Assembly: GCF_015482775.1 (NCBI RefSeq)
Contig: NZ_CP058214.1
Coordinates: forward strand, 1,302,001-1,366,000
Source: Kaustia mangrovi
GTDB taxonomy: Bacteria > Pseudomonadota > Alphaproteobacteria > Rhizobiales > Im1
Length of the DNA stretch: 64,000 nt
Direction of reading: 5' to 3'
Part shown: one piece after another, positions 57,822-64,000 of the stretch
How positions within the stretch are numbered: the first letter of the stretch is position 1
Layout of the letters: each line of letters begins with the position of its first letter
Notes under the pieces: generated by a model
What the model was told of the DNA's origin: nothing
Databases searched by the model: none
The model's input: only the letters and a program-made list of their open reading frames with translations
Made by a program: the position numbers and the translations under genes

Positions 57822-58997
57822 TCAATCCAGTTCGAGCCGTTTTCTCATTTCGTCCATCAGGGCGGGCTTGAGCTCCATGCCGATGCCCGGCTGGTCCCGA
57901 GGCAGGGTCACATGGCCGTCGACAATGGGGATATCGTCGGCAAAGCCCCCATAGGGCGCGAACACGCCGGGATAGGATTCGGTGCCGCCGAGCTGCAGGC
58001 CCGCCGCCATGTTGAGGCCGAGTTGGTGGCCGCCATGGGGCAGGAAGCGCCGCCTCGACCAGCCGAGCCTTTCCGCCTCGTCCAGCATGACGAGCGTCTC
58101 GGTGAGGCCGTAGCACAGCGACGGGTCGGGCTGGGCCCAGTCGACATCCGGGCGCAAGCCGCCGAAGCGCAGCAGGTTGTTCATGTCCTGATGTGAGAAC
58201 AGGTTCTCGCCCGTCGCGATGGCATGGGGATAGTGCCCGACGAGCTCGGCATTCAGGTGATAGTCGAGCGGGTCGCCCGGCTCCTCGAACCAGGCGAGGC
58301 GGAAGGGCTCGACGGCGTTGGCGAAGGCGATGGCCTCCTCGAGCGCGAACCGGCCATTGGCGTCGACGGCGAGGGTTTCGCCCGAGCCCAGAGCCTCCGC
58401 CGCCGCCTCGATACGCTTCAGGTCGTCGGCCAGCGAAAGGCCGCCCACCTTCATCTTGCAGATGCGATAGCCCGCATCGCGGTAGCCGCGCATCTCCGCG
58501 ACGAGCTGCTCGATATCCTTGTCGGCCCGGTAATAGCCGCCGCCGGGATAGACCAGCACCGCCTCGTCGTACCGACCGCCATTGTAGCGCTCCGACAGGA
58601 TCGTCCAGAGCGGTTTGCCGGCCAGCTTCGCATGGAGGTCCCAGACCGCCATGTCGAGCGCGCCGATGCAGAAGGAGCGCTCGCCGTGCCCGCCCGGCTT
58701 CTCGTTCGCCATGAGCGTGCGCCAGACCGCCTGCGGGTCGACATTCTCGCCTGTCTCGTCGAGGAGCGAGGCGGGATCGGCCTCGTGGAGGCGCGGCAGG
58801 AAGCGCGAGGCGAGCAGCCCCGGCTGGGCATAGCGCCCGTTGGAAGAGAAGCCGTAGCCCGTGACCCGCTCGCCGTCGCGCACGACATCCGTCTCGACCG
58901 CCACCACATTGGTGGTCATGGTCTTGAACGAGATGAAGGCGTTCGACATCTCCGAGGCGAGCGGGGCGGAGACGTGGCGTATGTCGGTTATTCTCAT
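57822..58997 (-). CDS. tarD: Enolase-superfamily D(-)-tartrate dehydratase TarD-like
   Basis: The 391-residue mandelate racemase/enolase-superfamily protein follows Bradyrhizobium D-tartrate dehydratase closely as I recall it: TTNVVAVETDVVRDGERVTG, ANEKPGGHGERS, TGENLFSHQDMNNLLRFGG. Catalytic and metal residues are all present: KMK (Lys181/Lys183), metal ligands Asp212, Glu238 and Glu264, and the Asp291/His321 pair. D-tartrate would yield oxaloacetate. It lies in the middle of the sulfolactate operon, 5 bp before slcC. A related hydroxy-acid substrate is possible. Confidence 0.85.
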   Translation of the reverse strand: MRITDIRHVSAPLASEMSNAFISFKTMTTNVVAVETDVVRDGERVTGYGFSSNGRYAQPGLLASRFLPRLHEADPASLLDETGENVDPQAVWRTLMANEKPGGHGERSFCIGALDMAVWDLHAKLAGKPLWTILSERYNGGRYDEAVLVYPGGGYYRADKDIEQLVAEMRGYRDAGYRICKMKVGGLSLADDLKRIEAAAEALGSGETLAVDANGRFALEEAIAFANAVEPFRLAWFEEPGDPLDYHLNAELVGHYPHAIATGENLFSHQDMNNLLRFGGLRPDVDWAQPDPSLCYGLTETLVMLDEAERLGWSRRRFLPHGGHQLGLNMAAGLQLGGTESYPGVFAPYGGFADDIPIVDGHVTLPRDQPGIGMELKPALMDEMRKRLELD

Positions 58998-59017
58998 GCC
59001 GGTTGCGGTGGCCCGAT

Positions 59018-59485
59018 CTAGAAGAGCCGCCCTTCGGGCAGCGGGACGAGGAAGCCGTAGCGGAACAGGGCGAAGAAGCCGATGACGATGACCGCGCCGA
59101 CGAGCGGATAGAGGACCATGCGCCCCCTGGTCCAGGGATCGTACATCGCCGCGAGCGTCAGGCAGAAGAAGGCGGCGAGGCCGGAGAGGATGAAGCCGAT
59201 CCACGGCATGGCGGCGACCGCGCCGAGCATGACGGCGACGAGCGCCACCCGGCGCGCGGAAGACCCGCCGGAGGGCTGGACGCGCCGGCCGCGCCGGATG
59301 AAGGCATAGACGATATAGCTCACCGAAAAGACGATGAGGCCGATGGCCACGGTCCGCGGAAAGACGGCCGAATCGACGTCGGAATAGCTTGTCGTGTCCC
59401 ACAGTGCCACCGCGCCGGCGAGCACGAAGACCGCCGCCGCCGCGATGCCGCGACTATCGAGCCTGTCGGTCTGCTCAGTCTGCAT
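59018..59485 (-). CDS. Tripartite tricarboxylate transporter small subunit TctB
   Basis: The 155-residue TctB-family protein has four helices, beginning RGIAAAAVFVLAGAVALWDT with the family's VFPRTVAIGLIVFSV. It supports the large TctA channel. Its start overlaps the tctA stop by 11 bases, and tarD follows 20 bp later. In sulfolactate clusters a transporter of this type (Slc) imports sulfolactate. Confidence 0.9.
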   Translation of the reverse strand: MQTEQTDRLDSRGIAAAAVFVLAGAVALWDTTSYSDVDSAVFPRTVAIGLIVFSVSYIVYAFIRRGRRVQPSGGSSARRVALVAVMLGAVAAMPWIGFILSGLAAFFCLTLAAMYDPWTRGRMVLYPLVGAVIVIGFFALFRYGFLVPLPEGRLF

Positions 59486-60977
59486 GACGCATCCTCCAGC
59501 GCGCGAACCGCCCCTTCATGAGCGGGTAGAACAGCGAGACCAGGGTGAAGGCGATGATGCCGAGCGAGATGGGCCGGCCGAAGAACATGCCCCAGAGATC
59601 GCCCGTCGCCGAGCCGATGGTCCAGGCCTGCACGAAGCCCTGCTCGGCGATGGGACCCAGGATAATGCCGAGCACGATGGGCGAGGCCGCGATGCCGGCG
59701 CGCGACAGCACCCAGCCGAGGGTGCCGAGCACGATCATGATCATGACGTCGGAGACCGAGTTGCGGATCGCGTAGCTGCCGATGATGGTCATGAAGGCGA
59801 CGGACGGCACGAGCAGCGCCTTGGGCAGCGTCACGATGGTCTTGTAGGCATAGCGCCCGATCAGGAGGCCGACGGGCAGCATGAGGGCGGTCGCCAGGAA
59901 CAGCCCGGCGATGAAGGTGTAGACGATGGAGCCCTGCGCCTCGAAGAGCTGCGGGCCGGTGCGGATGCCCTGCACCAGAAGCGCGCCGAGGATGACCGCG
60001 TCCGGCGGCGTGCCCGGAATGCCCAGCACGAGCGTCGGGATGAAGCCGCCGCCCACGGTGGCGTTGTTGGCCGATTCCGTGGCCATGATGCCGCCCGGCT
60101 CGCCCTTGCCGTACTCCTGGCCGGGCTTGGCGGTGCGCCGCGCCTCCGAATAGGAGACGAGCCCCGCCACCGAGCCGCCGGCGCCGGGCAGGATGCCGAC
60201 CACCGTGCCGATGACCGAGCTGCGGATGAGGTTGACCTTCTCGCGCCAGACGAGGCGCAGCGCCTCGGCCAGCCGGAAGCCGCGCGCCTCCGTCTCGACC
60301 TTCAGGTGCCTGTCGGGCGTGGCGACGAGGTCGATCAGCACCGGGATGCAGTAGAGGCCGATAAGGGCCGAGACCACCTCGATGCCGCCGATCATGGTCT
60401 GGCTGCCGAAGGTCAGGCGCACATCGGCGCTGATCTCCGCAACGCCGATGCAGGACAGGAGAAGCCCCAAGGCCGCGCCCATCAGGCCCTTGGCGAGCGC
60501 CCCCGCCGACAAGGCGGAAATGAGCGACAGGCCAAAGATCGCGAGCCAGAAATACTCCACCGGCCCGAAGGCCAGCGCGACCTCCGACAGGGGCGGCGAC
60601 AGGGTGAGCAGGAAGGCGGCGCCGACAAGCCCGCCCACCACGCTCGCCAGGCAGGAGATCGTCACCGCCAGGTCGCCATCGCCGCGCTTGGCCATGGGAT
60701 AGCCGTCGAAGGTCGTGGCGATGGCCGACGGCGTGCCCGGCGTGTTGAGCAGGATGGCGGAATAGGCCCCGCCATAGATCGCGCCGGTATAGATCGCCCC
60801 CAGGAGGATGAGCGCGGAGGCCGGATCGAGCGTGAAGGTGAGCGGAACGAGGACCGCCACCGCCATGGTCGCGGTCAGCCCCGGGATCGACCCGATGATC
60901 GTGCCGGCCGCCACGCCGAACAGCGCGAAGACGATATTGAGTGGCGTCAGGGCCTGAGCGAAGTGCTCTGCAAACAT
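59475..60977 (-). CDS. Tripartite tricarboxylate transporter large permease TctA
   Basis: The 500-residue TctA protein has about 12 helices with the paired family motifs GSIPGLTATMAVAVLVPLTF, GAIYGGAYSAILLNTPGTPS, and the repeat version ILPGAGGSVAGLVSYSEARR with GIPGTPPDAVILGALLVQG. The ATG at 60977 has GGAG six bases upstream. The gap to tctC (137 bp) carries a palindromic repeat that may lower readthrough from the upstream genes. Confidence 0.93.
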   Translation of the reverse strand: MFAEHFAQALTPLNIVFALFGVAAGTIIGSIPGLTATMAVAVLVPLTFTLDPASALILLGAIYTGAIYGGAYSAILLNTPGTPSAIATTFDGYPMAKRGDGDLAVTISCLASVVGGLVGAAFLLTLSPPLSEVALAFGPVEYFWLAIFGLSLISALSAGALAKGLMGAALGLLLSCIGVAEISADVRLTFGSQTMIGGIEVVSALIGLYCIPVLIDLVATPDRHLKVETEARGFRLAEALRLVWREKVNLIRSSVIGTVVGILPGAGGSVAGLVSYSEARRTAKPGQEYGKGEPGGIMATESANNATVGGGFIPTLVLGIPGTPPDAVILGALLVQGIRTGPQLFEAQGSIVYTFIAGLFLATALMLPVGLLIGRYAYKTIVTLPKALLVPSVAFMTIIGSYAIRNSVSDVMIMIVLGTLGWVLSRAGIAASPIVLGIILGPIAEQGFVQAWTIGSATGDLWGMFFGRPISLGIIAFTLVSLFYPLMKGRFARWRMRHAD

Positions 60978-61034
60978 CGCTGCTCCTTGTAACGCGGACA
61001 GGTGTTGCAAGCGGTTGGCTCACACTCCTCGCCC

Positions 61035-61083
61035 GACCCTTCGGCGCCACCTCCCTCGCTCGCGGGAGAGAGGTGGCAGGGTC
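61035..61083. repeat. Nested palindromic element between tctC and tctA
   Basis: GACCCT (61035-61040) pairs with AGGGTC (61078-61083), and inside it CCACCTC (61047-61053) pairs with GAGGTGG (61070-61076). The core with CGGCGCCACC and CTCGCGGGAGAG resembles the larger element at 55593-55886, so both seem to belong to one dispersed repeat family. It may modulate expression between receptor and permease genes. Confidence 0.6.
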
Positions 61084-61114
61084 AGGGGAGCGCGCTCTCG
61101 TCGCCTCCGGTGGC

Positions 61115-62074
61115 CTATTTGATGATGCCGGCCGCCTTGGCCGCCTCGAGATACTGCGCCTTGCGCTCCATCATGAAGGCGTCCATCTCGCCATAGGGCA
61201 CGTCGATGAGCGCGAAGCCGCCATCGATCATCTGCTTCTGGAACTTCTCGTCGGCATTGATCTCCCCGATCATGTCCGACCACTGCTCGCGCAGTTCCTC
61301 CGGCGTCGATTCCGGCACGGCCACGCCGCGATAGGCGCCGCCGACCATGTCGAAGCCGAGCTCCTGGAAGGTCGGCACGTCGGGGAACAGCGGATGGCGC
61401 TCATCCATGGCGACGGCGAGCATGCGCACCTTGTCGCCCTGCTTGGCGCCGACCGTGGTGTAGCCCCATTCCGCCATGACCTGGTTGCCCAGCAGCGCGG
61501 TGACCGCGGCACCCGTTCCCTTGAAGGCGACATAGGTCGACTTGATCCCTGCGAGCTCGTCGAACCGGATCGAGGCGAGATGGTTCGCCGTCCCCTTGCC
61601 GGAGCCGGACAGCGTCAGCTTGCCGGGGTTCTCCTTGGCGTAGTCGATCAGGTCCTGAAGCGTCTTGAACTGGCTGTCGGCCGGCACGACGATGGCGTCC
61701 GGCGTGTAATGGAACCAGTAGATCGGGGTGAGGCCGTCGGTCGTGTAGCCGACATCCTTGGTCGCCGGCTGGATGACGATATGGGGCAGGTTCACGCCCA
61801 TGACCGTATAGCCGTCGCCGGCATAGGAGTTGAGCTGCGACCAGCCGACCGCGCCGCCGCCGCCGGGCTTGTAGGAGATGACCAGGTCCTGGCCGAACTT
61901 CTCTTGGAAATAGGGCTGCTGGAGCCGTGCGGAAATGTCGGACTCGCCGCCCGGGCCGAAGGGGATGATGTATTCCACCGCCTTGTCGGGAAAGGCGAGC
62001 GCGCTGCCCGCACCGGCCGCGGCGAGCGCGAGGCCCGCAAGTCCGCCAAGAATCGTCCGTCTCGTGAAGTGCAT
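61115..62074 (-). CDS. Tripartite tricarboxylate transporter binding protein TctC
   Basis: The 319-residue periplasmic receptor of the Bug/TctC family starts MHFTRRTILGGLAGLALAAA, a Tat-like or Sec signal cleaved near SALA. Family features include FPDKAVEYIIPFGPGGESDISAR, GGGGAVGWSQLNSYAGDGYT, LSGSGKGTANHLAS and KGTGAAVTALLGNQVMAEWG. It probably binds sulfolactate or a related hydroxy acid, given the operon. It lies 148 bp after suyB. Confidence 0.92.
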   Translation of the reverse strand: MHFTRRTILGGLAGLALAAAGAGSALAFPDKAVEYIIPFGPGGESDISARLQQPYFQEKFGQDLVISYKPGGGGAVGWSQLNSYAGDGYTVMGVNLPHIVIQPATKDVGYTTDGLTPIYWFHYTPDAIVVPADSQFKTLQDLIDYAKENPGKLTLSGSGKGTANHLASIRFDELAGIKSTYVAFKGTGAAVTALLGNQVMAEWGYTTVGAKQGDKVRMLAVAMDERHPLFPDVPTFQELGFDMVGGAYRGVAVPESTPEELREQWSDMIGEINADEKFQKQMIDGGFALIDVPYGEMDAFMMERKAQYLEAAKAAGIIK

Positions 62075-62194
62075 GGATAGTTCCTCCCGGTTTGCGCGCG
62101 GGGGTGGCCGCGCGTCGAAGATCAGGTCTGCCGGGTTGTCCCGGTCTTTGGGCTTGCGGGACCCGATGGTGCCCGCAAGCCGGAGATTGTGGAA

Positions 62195-62221
62195 GCCGGT
62201 TCTTCGCCTGTCGGAACCGGC
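62195..62221 (-). other. Stem-loop just after suyB
   Basis: GCCGGTTC (62195-62202) and GAACCGGC (62214-62221) form a perfect 8-bp stem adjoining the suyB stop codon. No T-run follows in the direction of transcription, so it is more likely to affect mRNA stability or partly slow readthrough into tctC than to terminate. Confidence 0.45.
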
Positions 62222-62222
62222 C

Positions 62223-63398
62223 TCAGGCGCTGCGATAGAGCTTCGTCATGACGAACTCGCGATGGCCGAGCGCCTCGGCCGCCGTCGACCGGCCGCTCGC
62301 GGTGCGCGCGACCATGTCGATGAGCGCGTCGCCGGCCTCCGACATGGTCATGTCGCGGCGCAGGATACCGGTGACGTCCACGTCGATATGCTCCGACATG
62401 GTGCGCACCGTGCGCGGATTGGCCGAGATCTTGATGACGGGCACGATGGGGTTGCCGATCACATTGCCCTGCCCTGTCGGGAAGGTGTGGACGACGTAGC
62501 CCGCCGCCGCCATCAGCGTCACGCATTCCGCCGCCGCCGAGGAGGTGTCCATGAAGTAGAGGCCGGGGCCCTTCGCCGGGGCCTCCGCCGGCTCCAGCAC
62601 GTCGATATAGCTGCACTCGCGGCCGATCTTCTCCAGATTGCCGAGCGCCTTCTCTTCGATGGTGGTGAGACCGCCCTCGATATTGCCCTTGGTCGGCTGG
62701 GATTCGGAGAGGTCGCTCGTCTTGAACGGCTCGATCACCTCGTCCATGTAGGCCTGCCAGGTGGCGCGGAACTTCTTGCCAGCCTCCGGGTTCGCCGCGC
62801 GCGCCTCGCACAGATGCTCCGCGCCGGTGAGCTCTGAGGTCTCGCCGAACACGCCATAGATGCCGCGCGGCATGAGCTTGTCGTACATGTTGCCGACCGT
62901 CGGGCAGGAGCCGAGGCCAGTGGTGGTGTCGGACTCGCCGCACTTCGTCGAGATCCAGAGCTCGGAGATGTCGCACTCCTCGCGCTGGCGCTCCGTCGCC
63001 CAGTGGACGAACTCCTTCGCCTTGCGCGAGGCCGCGGCGATGGTGTTGATGTCGCCGTTCTGCTCGATGGAGAAGGCGGCCACCGGCTTGCCGGTCTCCG
63101 CGATCCCGTCGGCGATCTTCTGCGTCCAGCCCGGCTCGATGCCGATCACCACGACGGCGGCGACATTCGGGTTCGCGCCCGTGCCGATCATGGTGCGGAA
63201 ATGAAGGTCGAGATCCTCGCCGAACTGCAGCCGGCCATAGGCATGCGGCAGGGCCAGCGTGCCCTTGATGTTGTTGGCCACCGCCTCGCAGGCGGCGTTG
63301 GAGATATCGTCGACGGGCAGGATGACCACGTGGTTGCGCACGCCGACCCGGCCGTTCTCGCGCCGGTAGCCCATGAATGTGAGATCGCCATTCGCCAT
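62223..63398 (-). CDS. suyB: (2R)-3-sulfolactate sulfo-lyase beta subunit SuyB
   Basis: SuyB is the catalytic large subunit that splits (R)-sulfolactate into pyruvate and bisulfite. The 391-residue UxaA-family protein has [59 protein letters not shown] and [13 protein letters not shown] with family cysteines. Split subunits, sequence and the dehydrogenase neighbours favour SuyB over altronate or galactarate dehydratase. GGGAGG lies eight bases before the ATG; suyA ends 14 bp upstream. Confidence 0.87.
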   Translation of the reverse strand: MANGDLTFMGYRRENGRVGVRNHVVILPVDDISNAACEAVANNIKGTLALPHAYGRLQFGEDLDLHFRTMIGTGANPNVAAVVVIGIEPGWTQKIADGIAETGKPVAAFSIEQNGDINTIAAASRKAKEFVHWATERQREECDISELWISTKCGESDTTTGLGSCPTVGNMYDKLMPRGIYGVFGETSELTGAEHLCEARAANPEAGKKFRATWQAYMDEVIEPFKTSDLSESQPTKGNIEGGLTTIEEKALGNLEKIGRECSYIDVLEPAEAPAKGPGLYFMDTSSAAAECVTLMAAAGYVVHTFPTGQGNVIGNPIVPVIKISANPRTVRTMSEHIDVDVTGILRRDMTMSEAGDALIDMVARTASGRSTAAEALGHREFVMTKLYRSA

Positions 63399-63412
63399 GG
63401 TGTTCGCCTCCC

Positions 63413-63700
63413 TTACCAGCGCTTCGTCTTCAGGTTGTCGACATGGACATGGCCGCCCTTGGCCACGTCCTTGACGATCTTGCCGATGTCCTGACCGTAT
63501 TTCACGGCCGTGTCGCCGGCCTTCAGATCGGCGAGCGCCACCTTGTGGCCGATCGGAACGTCGTCCTTGACGGTGAGATGAAAGTCGGAATTGTCCTCGG
63601 TGACGACACAGAGCATGTCCGTGCCGGCCTTGAGGTCCTCGACAACGACGACGCCGACATTGTCCTTCCTGTCGTGCACCAGAAGCTGCGGAACGGTCAT
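63413..63700 (-). CDS. suyA: (2R)-3-sulfolactate sulfo-lyase alpha subunit SuyA
   Basis: SuyA is the small SAF-domain subunit of sulfolactate sulfo-lyase. The 95 residues begin [20 protein letters not shown] and contain [20 protein letters not shown] and a closing [12 protein letters not shown], agreeing with my memory of SuyA proteins. Separation of the SAF domain from the large subunit is the SuyAB layout. It heads the operon, and AGGGGG lies nine bases before the ATG. The upstream gap carries a likely operator for the divergent GntR protein. Confidence 0.87.
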   Translation of the reverse strand: MTVPQLLVHDRKDNVGVVVVEDLKAGTDMLCVVTEDNSDFHLTVKDDVPIGHKVALADLKAGDTAVKYGQDIGKIVKDVAKGGHVHVDNLKTKRW

Positions 63701-63746
63701 ATGGCATATCCCCCTGCTAGGTTGTGGCGGACTGTTTTATGTGAGA

Positions 63747-63774
63747 GTCTTATATAAGACATAAGATATAAGAA
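63747..63774. promoter_or_regulatory. Palindromic AT-rich operator between suyA and gntR
   Basis: GTCTTATATAAGAC (63747-63760) is a perfect 14-bp palindrome, followed directly by ATAAGATATAAGA with repeated half-sites (ATAAGA). It is AT-rich within GC-rich DNA and lies in the 97-bp gap between divergent genes, which fits an operator for the GntR protein controlling both. Confidence 0.7.
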
Positions 63775-63797
63775 TGCTTGTCAACGGGATTTGCGGC

Positions 63798-64000
63798 ATG
63801 ACGGACAAGAACAGGCCGGGCGCGGCAGCCGCGGCGACCGGCGACACCACGGAAAACCCCGGCTACAGGCCGCTTTACAAGCAGGTGCGCGACATCATCA
63901 CACGGCGCCTCGCGGAGGGCGAGTGGCTGCCCGGCGCCATGCTGCCGAGCGAGCAGGAGCTCGCCCGGTCGCTCGCGGTGAGCCAGGGAACGGTGCGCAA
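63798..64000 (+). CDS. GntR family transcriptional regulator (N-terminal part)
   Basis: Only the first 67 codons are in the window. After about 22 variable residues comes the GntR winged-helix pattern: PLYKQVRDIITRRLAEGEWL, PGAMLPSEQELARSLAVSQG and TVRK. The effector domain is beyond the edge, so the subfamily (HutC, FadR or other) is undetermined. It is divergent from suyA and probably controls the sulfolactate operon. An in-frame ATG at 63774 is an alternative start but touches the palindrome. Confidence 0.88.
   Translation, partial: MTDKNRPGAAAAATGDTTENPGYRPLYKQVRDIITRRLAEGEWLPGAMLPSEQELARSLAVSQGTVR

Noticed and set aside
57822-58997. Generic mandelate racemase annotation
   Set aside because: The motif set and catalytic residues match D-tartrate dehydratase more specifically.
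62223-63700. Altronate or galactarate dehydratase for the UxaA-family pair
   Set aside because: The small SAF subunit and large subunit sequences fit SuyA and SuyB better, and both sulfolactate dehydrogenase types are in the same operon.

Overview
The window is GC-rich, densely coding DNA from an alphaproteobacterium, most likely of the order Hyphomicrobiales (Rhizobiales). The reasons are the gene order acnA / ccmAB-ccmCDG / yciB-ftsY-mtaB-dapF / ffh-rpsP-rimM-trmD-rplS / leuC-leuD-leuB, a BA14K-like protein, an imuA-imuB-dnaE2 cassette with an alphaproteobacterial LexA box (GTTC-N7-GTTC), and intergenic palindromic repeats of a type common in that order. I see no rRNA, tRNA, insertion sequence, phage or CRISPR array. 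The species cannot be named from the sequence alone.

Layout. 1-24 kb is conserved core: aconitase (cut by the left edge), a frameshifted glycosyltransferase-like plus methyltransferase gene, cytochrome c maturation genes interrupted by an antisense P-loop ATPase, a MarR regulator, septation protein, SRP receptor, MtaB, DapF, a frameshifted diguanylate cyclase, the ffh-to-rplS operon, and leucine biosynthesis genes interspersed with small putative metalloproteases. 24-37 kb is transport: a Bcr/CflA exporter, an orphan EhuB-like binding protein, a universal stress protein with a TeaABC-like TRAP transporter (together an ectoine-type uptake region), then a TetR regulator, a complete LivKHMGF-type ABC importer and an M19-type amidohydrolase with an altered metal site. 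37-48 kb is envelope: TamB, TamA, and an RND efflux pair whose pump gene is frameshifted.

48-55.6 kb holds two small proteins and then an SOS mutagenesis cassette headed by an endonuclease III-like glycosylase: nth-like, imuA, imuB, dnaE2. A perfect LexA box lies just before the glycosylase and a near-perfect one before imuA. 55.9-64 kb is a catabolic cluster best read as sulfolactate degradation. A divergent GntR regulator faces suyA-suyB ((R)-sulfolactate sulfo-lyase), followed by a TctCAB tripartite importer, a D-tartrate dehydratase-type enolase-superfamily enzyme, an SlcC-type (S)-sulfolactate dehydrogenase and a ComC-type (R)-sulfolactate dehydrogenase. The two dehydrogenases would epimerise sulfolactate through sulfopyruvate so that SuyAB can release pyruvate and sulfite. 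The tartrate dehydratase is the unexplained extra member.

Four otherwise well-conserved genes (glycosyltransferase-methyltransferase, GGDEF protein, RND pump, dnaE2) are each broken by what looks like one missing base in a G/C-rich tract. In each case adding one base restores a single frame of normal length. This pattern is more typical of consensus sequence errors than of four independent gene losses, and should be settled before any of them is called a pseudogene.
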